A stretch of DNA of 64,000 bases from UBA2108 sp002713215 (GTDB lineage Bacteria; Bacteroidota; Bacteroidia; Flavobacteriales_G; Salibacteraceae): NCBI GenBank assembly GCA_937891015.1, contig CALAPY010000061.1, positions 50,044-114,043 of the forward strand, given 5' to 3'. The position numbers and the translations under genes are program-made. This document shows, in pieces, positions 18,611-27,246 of this stretch. The notes under the pieces were generated by a model. That model saw only the letters and a list, made by a program, of their open reading frames with translations. It was not told the origin of the DNA and ran no database searches. Each line of letters opens with the position of its first letter. Positions within the stretch are counted from its first letter, which is position 1.

Positions 18611-21214
18611 ATGCAAACAAAATCACCTCAACTCATTCTTCTGGTATTAGCTATGGTTGGTACCCAGTTGCTTTATGGTCAGACAAAAATTGATCGAAGT
18701 TTTACCTTTCAATCGGTCAATAAAAAATACTCCATTTTCGTTCCTGCAAACTACAACAGCAGCAAACCGAATAAAATGATGGTGGGCATGCATCCATTCA
18801 ATACTTCGAGATGGGATGCTAAATCGTGGCGAGATACATTAACCACATTTGCAAATTCAAATAACCTGTTACTGGTTTGTCCCGATGGAGGGGCCAATGG
18901 AAGCATAATTGACCAGATAGATACCGCCTTTACCACAGTGCTCATTGATTCCATGTTTAAATGGTACAATGTAGATACAGGTCAGGTATACATTATGGGC
19001 TTTTCTTTTGGTGGAAAGGCTACTTACATTTATGGATTAGAACATCCTGAAATATTTGCAGGGTACATGCCAATTGGAGCGGCAACAAACATAAATGACT
19101 TGCCCCGGAGAAGACGAAACAATGCAGCCTGTAAACCGGTGGCAATAGTTCATGGCGGCAATGACTCCCCTAATTCTCGTTTTACCCCAATGCGGGACAC
19201 GCTGAAAAACTACACGGATTATGTTTGGGATACCTTAATGTTGGGCGTAGGTCACACCATTGATTTTACAAACCGGAACCAAATTCTTACCCGGGCATTT
19301 AACTACTTGGATTCCATTAACAACCTGGATGTTTCGGTGAGCCTGGGAAAAGATATTGTGCAATGCGGATCTGACTCCGTCAATTTAGGAAACAACCTAA
19401 AGGTTTCTGGGGGTAGCTGTACCTATACCTATGCCTGGAGTCGGTCTACCGGACTAAATGATTCTACATTGGCAAATCCTACAGCTTCCGTGAGCTCTAA
19501 TACCAGCTATATTTTAAAAGTAACCGACTCAGAAGGAAAGTCAGCCATGGACACCATACAGGTTATAACGAGAACATTGCCCAAAGTATCCGTTGGAAAA
19601 GACGACACGTTATGTCCAAACGCAGGTAAAGTTTTTGTGGCTTCAGGGGCGAAGGACTATAAATGGTCTCCGGCTGCAGGCCTTTCCTGCTCTACGTGCA
19701 GTAGCCCATCCATTAAAATAACCGGTACTTCAACTTATTACGTTACAGGAACAGATTCCTTCGGGTGTAAAGCAAGCGACACGCTAAACCTTGGTGTTTA
19801 TGTTGCTCCGCAAATTAAGTCGAGTAACGACACTTCAATATGCCTGGGAGATACCATTCAATTTAATACTACCGGTGGGGTAACGTATCGCTGGCGTTCG
19901 TTAAAAGATTTAAGTGACTCCACCATTGGAAACCCTTATGTTTTTCCAAAGGCAGGAAACTTTTACGTAGTTACGGGAATTGATTCCAATGGTTGCTCAG
20001 GGAGTGACTTTGTACAAGTAAGTGTAAATAAAAACCCAATAATTAAAGTCACATCGGATACTACGATATGCTTCGGAACAAAAGTGACTTTGTCTGCTAC
20101 AGGCGGCATTAATTACAACTGGAGTGGAAGCACTTATTTAGGATGTACCAACTGTCAAGCTACCACGTTTACAGGAAAAGTTTTTTCTCATTTTCCTTAC
20201 AAAATCCTCGTTGAAGGTGTAGATAATAACAAATGCAGGGGATATGATACCGTTTCTGTTACCGTAAGGCGACCAGTTTCCATTAATACTTCAGGAAATG
20301 ACACTATTTGTTTCGGTGAATCTTCTCAAATGGTTGTTCGAGCAGGAGGTAAAATCAAATGGCTTAATTCCTCAACACTGGATTGCGATACGTGCATTAG
20401 CCCTCGAGCCACTCCTTTAAGCACTACAACATACCCGGTTGTGGTAACTGATGTATATAATTGTAGAGACACGGCTGAAGTTACTATTGCAATTAAACCA
20501 TTACCTACTACTAGTTTCTTAGGGGACACACTCCTTTGCAAAGGAGACACAGGCAAAATACTTTTAACGAGTACAGGAACAATTACATGGTTGACTACCG
20601 CATTTTTGGATGACCCAACATCGCTTGCACCAAAAATTTGGCCGAACGAAAGCCGTCATTTTGTATTAAATTCTACGTCTTTAGATAATTGTACGTCAAG
20701 AGATTCTGTTTTTGTTGAAGTTCAAAATCCAACTGCCAGTTTCACAGTCAATGGTTCTGGCTTTATCAAGACCTTTGACCACAGTGCATCCAGCAACTAC
20801 GATAAATATACGTATGACTTTGGAACCACACCTGGTACTGCTGGAACTGATTCGTTTACCTTCTCTGAGAATGGAACGTATACTGTTTGCCTTACGGTTT
20901 CAACGGATGAAGGGTGCAGTAACAAGACGTGTGAATCGGTTGAAATTACAACGGTTGGTTTGCAAGATCTTAACGGATCTGATTCTAAAATTGTCGTATT
21001 TCCAAATCCCACATCCGACAAGTTTCAGTTAAAGGTAGATGGGAAGGACATCACCTCGTTGCGTATTTTTAATCTCCAGGGAAAAGAGGTCTATCATTCA
21101 CCGGCCCAAACTGAGTATGACATTTCAGAATTACCACAGGGGAATTATGTGATAGAATTGGAGGGAGACGAAGGAATAATTCGACTGTCACTAATTAAGC
21201 ATGACATTCGGTAG
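18611..21214 (+). CDS. Secreted esterase (PHB-depolymerase/feruloyl-esterase-like) with Ig-like repeats and T9SS tail
   Basis: A signal peptide (ILLVLAMVGTQLLYGQ) is followed by an alpha/beta-hydrolase domain of about 220 residues. Its likely triad is Ser132 in GFSFGG, Asp185 in HGGNDSP and His215 in GVGHT; the fold is like LpqC/poly(3-hydroxybutyrate) depolymerases. Then come five or six repeats of about 85 residues, each with CxG-D-T/S and CxxC-like pairs (gliding-motility type Ig/PKD-like modules), a final PKD-like unit, and a C-terminal type A sorting domain (VVFPNPTSDKF ... GNYVIELEGDEG). It is thus exported by type IX secretion and anchored or released outside. Substrate unknown. Confidence 0.85.
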   Translation: MQTKSPQLILLVLAMVGTQLLYGQTKIDRSFTFQSVNKKYSIFVPANYNSSKPNKMMVGMHPFNTSRWDAKSWRDTLTTFANSNNLLLVCPDGGANGSIIDQIDTAFTTVLIDSMFKWYNVDTGQVYIMGFSFGGKATYIYGLEHPEIFAGYMPIGAATNINDLPRRRRNNAACKPVAIVHGGNDSPNSRFTPMRDTLKNYTDYVWDTLMLGVGHTIDFTNRNQILTRAFNYLDSINNLDVSVSLGKDIVQCGSDSVNLGNNLKVSGGSCTYTYAWSRSTGLNDSTLANPTASVSSNTSYILKVTDSEGKSAMDTIQVITRTLPKVSVGKDDTLCPNAGKVFVASGAKDYKWSPAAGLSCSTCSSPSIKITGTSTYYVTGTDSFGCKASDTLNLGVYVAPQIKSSNDTSICLGDTIQFNTTGGVTYRWRSLKDLSDSTIGNPYVFPKAGNFYVVTGIDSNGCSGSDFVQVSVNKNPIIKVTSDTTICFGTKVTLSATGGINYNWSGSTYLGCTNCQATTFTGKVFSHFPYKILVEGVDNNKCRGYDTVSVTVRRPVSINTSGNDTICFGESSQMVVRAGGKIKWLNSSTLDCDTCISPRATPLSTTTYPVVVTDVYNCRDTAEVTIAIKPLPTTSFLGDTLLCKGDTGKILLTSTGTITWLTTAFLDDPTSLAPKIWPNESRHFVLNSTSLDNCTSRDSVFVEVQNPTASFTVNGSGFIKTFDHSASSNYDKYTYDFGTTPGTAGTDSFTFSENGTYTVCLTVSTDEGCSNKTCESVEITTVGLQDLNGSDSKIVVFPNPTSDKFQLKVDGKDITSLRIFNLQGKEVYHSPAQTEYDISELPQGNYVIELEGDEGIIRLSLIKHDIR

Positions 21215-21272
21215 GTATAAGGTTCTCCATTTTTCGTTCAACAATACGAAACGGTGTTTGGCGTTGTGCTGA

Positions 21273-22160
21273 ATGCAAGTTTTTTTAATCATAATTATTT
21301 CACTTTTAGCCTTTTCATGCAATTCGCAGGAAAACAACGTATCCATTTCAAAAATGGGCCAGTCACCTGTTCATCAAGAACTGCAGGAAAGTGAGAGTAT
21401 TAAATTTAATTCGCAGGGAAATACCATTGAAAAAAGGTTTTTGGTTTCCGGTTCATTGAAACGAATTCCGGTAGGTGAAGGAACATTTGCTCAGTATTTA
21501 AGAAGCCTTCCACTAAAACCGCATGGAAGTAAGGTGAAAAAATACAACGATGAGTTAAAGTATGATCAAAGCGTTGCCGCAGCTGTGGTAAACCTTCCCA
21601 TTGGGAAACGAGACTTGCACCAGTGTGCTGACGGTATAATGCACTTAAAAGCCCGTTATCATTTTGATAGAAAGGAATACGATAAAATTGGATTTCATTT
21701 TGTCAATGGGTTTTATTGTGACTTTGAACATTGGAAGAACGGATATCGGGTACGGGTATCCGGTAACAAAACAAATTGGTATAAATCGGGCAATAAAGAT
21801 TCTTCCCAATTGACCTTTTGGAAGTATCTTGAAATGGTGTTCTCGTATGCTGGAACCTTGTCATTGGCTAAGGAGCTTCAGCCAGTTTCGTTGAATGAAA
21901 TTCAAATCGGTGATGTATTTATTATTGGTGGTAGTCCGGGACACGCAATTGTAGTAGTTGACATGTCAATAAACGAGAATACAGGAGAAAAATTTCTTCT
22001 ATTGGCTCAGAGCTATATGCCAGCTCAGGAGCTTCATGTTCTAGCAAACTTTGACAATGCTGATATTTCGCCATGGTATTCCCTAAGTCAATTCGATAAA
22101 TGGGTATCAACCCCAGAATGGACCTTTGAAAGAGAAGATCTCAAAAGATTTCCCAATTGA
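21273..22160 (+). CDS. DUF4846-family lipoprotein
   Basis: A lipoprotein signal (FLIIIISLLAFSCNSQE) precedes a domain with the DUF4846 pattern: GTFAQYLRSLPLKPHGS, VVNLPIGKRDLHQCADG, LKARYHF, FHFVNGFYCDFEHWKNGYR, and the C-terminal GGSPGHAIVVVD ... LLAQSYMPAQE. A Cys/His/Asp set resembling NlpC/P60-like enzymes (QCADG, GHAIV) is visible, so a hydrolase activity on peptides of the wall is possible but unproven. It follows the esterase gene by 58 bases on the same strand. Confidence 0.8.
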   Translation: MQVFLIIIISLLAFSCNSQENNVSISKMGQSPVHQELQESESIKFNSQGNTIEKRFLVSGSLKRIPVGEGTFAQYLRSLPLKPHGSKVKKYNDELKYDQSVAAAVVNLPIGKRDLHQCADGIMHLKARYHFDRKEYDKIGFHFVNGFYCDFEHWKNGYRVRVSGNKTNWYKSGNKDSSQLTFWKYLEMVFSYAGTLSLAKELQPVSLNEIQIGDVFIIGGSPGHAIVVVDMSINENTGEKFLLLAQSYMPAQELHVLANFDNADISPWYSLSQFDKWVSTPEWTFEREDLKRFPN

Positions 22161-22164
22161 TAAT

Positions 22165-22920
22165 TTAGTTCTCCTTATTAACAATGGTACTGCTTGCCTG
22201 GTCGGTTGGCAATACCAACATATCACCAATGTTAACATGTGCTGGTCGTGTAATTACAAATTCAATGGTTTCGGCAATATCAAATGCAGAAAGCGGGATA
22301 TATCCATCATACACTTTCGATGCCTTTTCCTTATCTCCGTGGAAGCGAACCTCTGAAAATTCGGTTTCAACCAGTCCCGGGTTTATAGTTGTGACCTTAA
22401 TTCCGTATGGATTAAAATCTTTGCGCATTCCTTCACTGGCCGCTACCACTGCATGCTTACTCGCGCAGTAAACCGTTCCATTGGGGTAAGTTTCCAACCC
22501 GGCAATCGATCCAATATTTACAATATGCCCGGATTTTCTTTTAACCATTTGCGGGGCAATGGCCCTGGTGACGTACAACAAACCTTTTACGTTTATGTCC
22601 ATCATATTGTCCCAGTCTTCCAGGTCACCTGTGTGTACCGAGTCTAATCCATAGGCATTACCGGCATTATTAATCAGGACATCAATCTGTTTAAATTCAT
22701 CGGGTAAACCAGCAATTAGTTCTGGAATTTTATCCTTGTCGCGTACATCGAAGTTGAGTGTATGAATGGATGTCAAATGGCTCATGTTTTCTTTCATAGC
22801 ATCCAGCCGGTCTTGTCTTCTTCCGGTTAGTATAAGTCTAAACCCTAAGCTAGCCAACAGCTCAGCCGTGGCCTTGCCAATTCCGGAAGTTGCACCCGTA
22901 ATAAAAACAGTTTTATCCAT
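22165..22920 (-). CDS. Short-chain dehydrogenase/reductase (YdfG-like)
   Basis: Classical SDR of 251 residues: nucleotide motif TGATSGIG (residues 9-16), NNAG at 84-87, and the catalytic Ser138, Tyr151 and Lys155 in YCASK. The TGRRQDRLD segment after strand 2 favours NADP(H). The order and length fit the NADP-dependent 3-hydroxy acid (serine/threonine) dehydrogenase YdfG branch. It lies tail-to-tail with the DUF4846 gene, four bases apart. Confidence 0.88.
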   Translation of the reverse strand: MDKTVFITGATSGIGKATAELLASLGFRLILTGRRQDRLDAMKENMSHLTSIHTLNFDVRDKDKIPELIAGLPDEFKQIDVLINNAGNAYGLDSVHTGDLEDWDNMMDINVKGLLYVTRAIAPQMVKRKSGHIVNIGSIAGLETYPNGTVYCASKHAVVAASEGMRKDFNPYGIKVTTINPGLVETEFSEVRFHGDKEKASKVYDGYIPLSAFDIAETIEFVITRPAHVNIGDMLVLPTDQASSTIVNKEN

Positions 22921-22967
22921 AGATTAAATTTTAAGGATGGTGAAATTATATATTCTACCCAGATGAT

Positions 22968-23513
22968 CTATTGAAATTTTAGCGAATAGATTTTTGCATC
23001 ACACAGGCAAGGAGGGTCTCCGCAAACCGGACAGATAAAACCCCGTTTTAAGCTATCTTCTTTCCAGTAATTTCTTACGGTCTTTAAATGGACAAAGCCC
23101 TTGCTTTCCAGTAGGGGTGAGAACGGTGTCTCGTCATTTTTGGTCCAGGCTGCTGATACAATTACATCAACCTTTTCCTTGAGCCAGGCTTCTCCCAGAT
23201 CGAATAAACAGCGAGCAATTCCCTTGCTTCGGTGCTCATCAACAACCGCAGTCATTTTCCGGTAGCCTATGTTGGAGTAGTTTCCAAATTCCTGATTGAC
23301 CCACTCGGGGTCAGCATACAATTCTTGTTTCAGTTCATCAGTTTTTAGTATTTGTAACACGGAAAATCCGATCAACTCATCATTGTTGCTTTCTATAACC
23401 AGTTTAGAGTTTGGATCGTGGGAATAGTATTGAAGTTCGTTTTTGGTAAGGTAGTTTTTACCAAAACTTGAATCGGCAAGTTCTATGATTTGATTTGCTA
23501 GGCTAGAGTTCAT
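22968..23513 (-). CDS. GNAT-family N-acetyltransferase with C-terminal Cys cluster
   Basis: An acetyl-CoA-dependent N-acyltransferase fold: GFSVLQI strand, then KMTAVVDEHRSKGIARCLFDLGEAWL, which carries the acetyl-CoA-binding turn (R/Q-x-x-G-x-A). The last 25 residues hold CPVCGDPPCLCDAKIYS, four cysteines that could bind zinc and are not part of the usual GNAT fold. The acceptor substrate is unknown. It is read in the same direction as the SDR gene downstream and may share its transcript. Confidence 0.8.
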   Translation of the reverse strand: MNSSLANQIIELADSSFGKNYLTKNELQYYSHDPNSKLVIESNNDELIGFSVLQILKTDELKQELYADPEWVNQEFGNYSNIGYRKMTAVVDEHRSKGIARCLFDLGEAWLKEKVDVIVSAAWTKNDETPFSPLLESKGFVHLKTVRNYWKEDSLKRGFICPVCGDPPCLCDAKIYSLKFQ

Positions 23514-23714
23514 TTACGATTCAAGTGCCAGGTGTGACTTAATACAAAGGAAATTAAAAAGTGATGACCCCGTTGAGATTATAGGGTCACAGACATTCAG
23601 TTGGCGTCACCAATGTTTTGTGGCGATTAAGAGCAGGCTTAACTGCCTTAAAGTCGAACCTGTTTGTGCCGAAAATCAAAGAGTTGTATAAATTGAAATT
23701 GTTTTAAAATTTGA

Positions 23715-24221
23715 TTATTTAAGTGTATCACTGAGTGTTCCACTCATTGCCGCAGGAAATGAAACAATAATTATTCTTTTTATTGCTAGAATTTCATCTA
23801 TTTCCCATGGACATTTTTGAATTATGGTGAGAATAAGTCCTACGACAATCAAAGAGATCAAATACGTTCCAATAACTCTCTTCAAAAACTCTTTGACATA
23901 ACCTTTAAACGTGACTTTGTAAAAGTTAAAGAAAACAAAAACCGAGATCATTAATATGGACAGAATTGAAATAATACCAACATTTATTAAGGGAAGTGAC
24001 TCACCAAGGTTCCATGCCTCTTCTGTTAAAGAAACAGGAATGGCTAAAAGTGCTGATCCGATAGCTACTTGCATAATATCTCGAGGTTTAAATTCAAGCA
24101 TTAATGGTTTTAGAGCATAACTAATTATCTCTCCTGATTTGTCAGCGATCGGAACTATTCTATGCAAGTACCCACCAATTCGTTTTATTGTGGTTTCCTT
24201 AATTTCTACTTTCGGTTCCAT
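23715..24221 (-). CDS. DUF2391-like integral membrane protein
   Basis: The start at 24221 (MEPKVEIKE) is preferred to one at 24266, which adds a leader unlike the family. After a charged N-terminus come FKPRDIMQVAIGSALLAIPVSLTEEAWNLG and three to four hydrophobic helices, ending in a small-residue tail (FPAAMSGTLSDTLK). The FxPRDxxQ...AIP...EE.WNLG pattern matches my recollection of DUF2391. Function unknown. Confidence 0.65.
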   Translation of the reverse strand: MEPKVEIKETTIKRIGGYLHRIVPIADKSGEIISYALKPLMLEFKPRDIMQVAIGSALLAIPVSLTEEAWNLGESLPLINVGIISILSILMISVFVFFNFYKVTFKGYVKEFLKRVIGTYLISLIVVGLILTIIQKCPWEIDEILAIKRIIIVSFPAAMSGTLSDTLK

Positions 24222-24401
24222 TTTTATCCTTATAAACCATTGTTCGATGTGGGAATGGTATTTCAACTCATTCTTCTAATTTCCACATTCAAGTTTTTCC
24301 TAAAAATAGTTATTCAAATCTAAACAAAGGAGACTCTCGTTCTTGCTTTATTGAAGAGGTAGTAATTCAACATGGTACCCAATCAGAATAAATTCAATCG
24401 T

Positions 24402-24409
24402 TATTTTTG
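24402..24409 (+). promoter_or_regulatory. Bacteroidota -7 element for the 24432 gene
   Basis: TATTTTTG, exact TAnnTTTG, 23 bases upstream of the start codon. Confidence 0.45.
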
Positions 24410-24431
24410 ACGTTATTGTAAAATTGTTTGC

Positions 24432-25523
24432 ATGTTAGATTTAAAATATTCGAATAAACTACTTAAGTTGGCTCTTATTACGTTGATTGCATGCCCCAAT
24501 ATAGGAAACGCTCAAGTTTTAGATTTTGACAGTGAGGCAATTGAGCAAGATTTCGTTTATAACTTAAATCAATACGCTAACAGCTATATTGGCTCTGAAC
24601 TAGATGCTTATAGTTTGAATAAAATTTCATTATGGCAAACGAGTGGAAAGGTCTTACAACCATTTGCCGTAAGTCTTACTGTACAGAATTCTGTAACCCT
24701 GCTTAAATCTGCTCAAGTTAGATTTAATTTCAACGATGTGGCTTTTTCCCAAAATCTGAACATTGAGAATCCTAGTGACCCTGAACTTCCAACCGTGTTA
24801 GGCGGGAGTACAGAGAAAAACTTAGTTTATTCTGTTAAAGAATCTCGAACGGGAATTGAACACAAACAATCCTTTTCTGCACTTTCCGGAATAAACTCAC
24901 CTTTTAATTCAATTCCAAGTAGCTCATTAATTTTAGGCGTTGGATTACCTGCAAATACTCAGTTATACCTTCGGTTCTTTCCAACTATGACAGTGTACAA
25001 CGTCAAGCATTTCGAAATTGGTGGAGGTGTAAAGCATCAATTAAGTCAGTATTTTTTGGGTGAAGATTCTCCATTTAATATTAGCGTTTGTGTACAATAC
25101 AATTTTTCAAAATATAAACACTACCTGGATAGATTATTAGATGGAAACGACCAACATATTGTTGTAAAAGACAATATAATTTATGGTGACCTGGCAGCCT
25201 CATATGATAAAAAATGGTTTTCCCTTTTTATTTTGGCAGGCATGTATTCCAGCGAAACTCAGTTTAATATTAATGGAACCTATAGTTTTGAAGTTGAGGA
25301 AACAGACCCAGTCGTTGGCGTACCAATAGTTAAAGAGGCGTTTAGTGTTAAAAATCCAGTCTCATTAACAACTAAAAGTATAAATCCTAGAGCCTCTTTC
25401 GGGATTGCGTTAAAAGTAGTCCATGTGGCAGAGTTGGCATTTGCATATAGTATCGCAGAATATAATACAGTATCTGCTAATCTTACGTTTAAATTTAACA
25501 ATAAACCTAAGAAAGAACACTAG
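24432..25523 (+). CDS. Outer-membrane-type secreted protein (DUF6588-like)
   Basis: A signal peptide (LLKLALITLIACPNIGNAQ) leads a 340-residue beta-rich protein. Alternating hydrophobic strands, PTVLGG near residue 120, GVGLPANTQLYLRFFP, and a C-terminal strand ending in TFKFNNK suggest a small beta-barrel. It resembles DUF6588 proteins of Bacteroidota, which I recall as predicted outer-membrane proteins; the match is by pattern only. It is the last chromosomal gene before the integrated island. Confidence 0.55.
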   Translation: MLDLKYSNKLLKLALITLIACPNIGNAQVLDFDSEAIEQDFVYNLNQYANSYIGSELDAYSLNKISLWQTSGKVLQPFAVSLTVQNSVTLLKSAQVRFNFNDVAFSQNLNIENPSDPELPTVLGGSTEKNLVYSVKESRTGIEHKQSFSALSGINSPFNSIPSSSLILGVGLPANTQLYLRFFPTMTVYNVKHFEIGGGVKHQLSQYFLGEDSPFNISVCVQYNFSKYKHYLDRLLDGNDQHIVVKDNIIYGDLAASYDKKWFSLFILAGMYSSETQFNINGTYSFEVEETDPVVGVPIVKEAFSVKNPVSLTTKSINPRASFGIALKVVHVAELAFAYSIAEYNTVSANLTFKFNNKPKKEH

Positions 25524-25610
25524 TCACAACCAGATTTACAATACGTCTCTAATCGACAAAGACAGGCTATACGGTTAGTTGATTACAGCCTACTTTTGTT
25601 TACCAAACAA

Positions 25611-25670
25611 AAAAGGCCCTCAGAACATTCCCTGAAAGCCTTTTAAATACTGGTGGGCCCAGCAGGGCTC
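25611..25670 (-). other. Diverged scar: terminator hairpin plus 22 bases of tRNA 3' end
   Basis: The hairpin arms at 25611-25623 and 25632-25644 (CTGAAAGCC on the right arm) resemble, with two mismatches, the terminator at 42797-42830. Then 22 bases (25649-25670) equal the 3' end plus flank of the tRNA at 42837-42913. The match breaks off after GGGCTC. This looks like a remnant of an earlier integration or of the original tRNA 3' flank. Confidence 0.6.
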
Positions 25671-25674
25671 ACCT

Positions 25675-25700
25675 CGATTCCTTCGTCACTCGGTGTGAAC
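25675..25700. repeat. Possible Bacteroidota interspersed short repeat
   Basis: The stretch TCGATTCCTTCGTCACTCGG and the following TGTGAAC resemble the short intergenic repeat (TTCG...CTCAGTGTGAAC type) scattered in many Bacteroidota genomes. Only one copy is in this window, so this is weak. Confidence 0.25.
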
Positions 25701-25724
25701 TTCTTGCCCTATTCCTTTAAATCA

Positions 25725-25755
25725 AAAAAGCCAAACTCTACGAGTTCAGCTTTTT
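25725..25755 (-). terminator. Terminator beside the left attachment site
   Basis: On the minus strand a 14-base stem (GCTGAACTC with GAGTTTGGC, two G-U pairs, plus five A-T pairs) around a GTA loop ends in a T-run. It would have terminated a tRNA read leftward through the site now at 25764-25809. Confidence 0.6.
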
Positions 25756-25763
25756 CAATTTAA

Positions 25764-25809
25764 GTGGGCCCAGCAGGGCTCGAACCTGCGACCCTCTGAT
25801 TATGAGTCA
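25764..25809 (-). repeat. Left attachment site: 46-base copy of tRNA 3' half
   Basis: Identical over 46 bases to 42839-42884. It spans from the end of the anticodon loop through the T-arm and acceptor to the discriminator. Beyond it (25810 on) the sequence diverges from the tRNA, so this copy is a partial tRNA. Confidence 0.92.
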
Positions 25810-25936
25810 TAAACTTATTGGTTTGATTTGTTTGCTTTTTTTTGTATAACTCTCGATATATCTCAACTATAGCAAAGGATGTGGCTTAACGTATTTTCGT
25901 TTAGTTCTACTTAATTAGATTTATTTTTACTTAACC

Positions 25937-25956
25937 CGTGTACTAAAACGTGTACT
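25937..25956 (+). promoter_or_regulatory. Left pair of putative integrase arm sites
   Basis: Two copies of CGTGTACT, 12 bases apart (25937-25944 and 25949-25956). The same 8-mer with the same period occurs near the right end (42771-42790). The pair abuts the integrase -7 element, so integrase binding here could repress its own gene. Confidence 0.6.
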
Positions 25957-25959
25957 TTA

Positions 25960-25967
25960 TACATTTG
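25960..25967 (+). promoter_or_regulatory. Bacteroidota -7 element for the integrase gene
   Basis: TACATTTG, exact TAnnTTTG, ending five bases before the integrase ATG, which implies a leaderless or very short-leader transcript. Confidence 0.5.
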
Positions 25968-25971
25968 AACC

Positions 25972-27240
25972 ATGCCAGAAATCAAAGTTTCCCTAATACT
26001 TGAAAAAAGAAAATCGGTTGCTTATTATGGTAAGAAATCAACTCCACAAACACAACCGAAACAATCTTGCCATCCTCTTGCATTTGTTTTTACAAAGCTT
26101 GGCAAGCGTTATTATTACTTTCCTGGAATATCCTTAACTACTGAAGATTTTGAAAAGTTTAAATCAGGAAAAGCTAGAATAAGATGGCAAAATGAGATAT
26201 ACAAGGAACTTCAAGCTTTACAAGTTCGACTGAGAGAAATTGCAAACGACTTGAGGGTTTTCTCAATTAAGGAGGTCAAGAAAGCTCTAGGAAGAAACCC
26301 TGATTTAAAAAGCAATCTATTTACCTATTATGAAAATCACATTGAATCAATTAGGGCAGAAGGTAGAATAGGCACATATATAGTCTATAAAGGGGGATTA
26401 GATTCGTTCCGTAATTTCTTAGGCTCAACCTTTTTAGCCTATACAGATTTATCAAAGGAACTTTTAGATAAATACGAAAAGTGGGCTATTGAAATAAGGA
26501 ATAATTCAATCTCTACTGTTGGTATAAATATGAGGAGCCTAAGAACTATAATAAATGCTGCAATTGAAGATGGTTATCTGCGAAAAGAAGATTCACCTTT
26601 TGGCAGGAAGAAGTACCAAATTCCTGCTACAAAAAACATTAAAAAAGCACTCAATTTAAATCAGATAAAGACAATCATAGATTACGCTCCTAATGAAGGT
26701 TCAGCAGAAGAAAAATATCGGGATTTATGGCTTTTTATATATTTTGGAAATGGTATGAATGTCACTGACATGTGTAGACTAAAAAACCGTGACATTGATG
26801 ATTCAAGTATTACTTTTTTTCGTGCTAAAACAAAAAAATCTACAAGAACAAATCAGGTTAAAATAATTGTTTCACTAATTGAGCCTTTGAAGCTAATTAT
26901 TGAAAAGCATAGAAATGAAGATAGAAAAGCAAGCGCATTTTTATTCCCGTTTCTAAAGGAAAATGACTCAGAGATAGTTATTAAATCCAAGGTTCAAGGT
27001 GTAACAAAAAGGATTAACAATCATATGAAAGTTATTGCTAGTAATCTTGGATTAAGTGTGTCAGTTACATCATATACCGCTAGGCATAGCTTTGCTTCAA
27101 CGTTGAAAAAGAACAATCATTCGACGACAATAATTAAGGAATTCCTAGGTCATAAGAATGAAGCAACAACACAAGCCTATCTTGATAGCATAGAAGATGA
27201 TCAGCAACTAGAAATTATGAAAAACCTTATTCCAGAATAG
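25972..27240 (+). CDS. Tyrosine recombinase (island integrase)
   Basis: Catalyses site-specific integration and excision at the tRNA attachment site. The N-terminus (LVLEKRK-type strand, KLGKRYYYFPGI) is an arm-binding domain, residues ~115-215 a SAM-like core-binding domain, and the rest the catalytic domain. Visible catalytic residues: Lys in AKTKKS (286-289), Arg371 in YTARHSF, His394 in FLGHKN and the nucleophile Tyr403 in QAYLD. The first conserved Arg position reads GNGMNVTDMCRL, with no Arg at the usual place, and box II begins with Tyr instead of His (Y368xxR371); both variants occur in Bacteroidota integrases such as the IntDOT group. The gene lies 160 bases inside the left end. Confidence 0.93.
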   Translation: MPEIKVSLILEKRKSVAYYGKKSTPQTQPKQSCHPLAFVFTKLGKRYYYFPGISLTTEDFEKFKSGKARIRWQNEIYKELQALQVRLREIANDLRVFSIKEVKKALGRNPDLKSNLFTYYENHIESIRAEGRIGTYIVYKGGLDSFRNFLGSTFLAYTDLSKELLDKYEKWAIEIRNNSISTVGINMRSLRTIINAAIEDGYLRKEDSPFGRKKYQIPATKNIKKALNLNQIKTIIDYAPNEGSAEEKYRDLWLFIYFGNGMNVTDMCRLKNRDIDDSSITFFRAKTKKSTRTNQVKIIVSLIEPLKLIIEKHRNEDRKASAFLFPFLKENDSEIVIKSKVQGVTKRINNHMKVIASNLGLSVSVTSYTARHSFASTLKKNNHSTTIIKEFLGHKNEATTQAYLDSIEDDQQLEIMKNLIPE

Positions 27241-27246
27241 TTCAAT

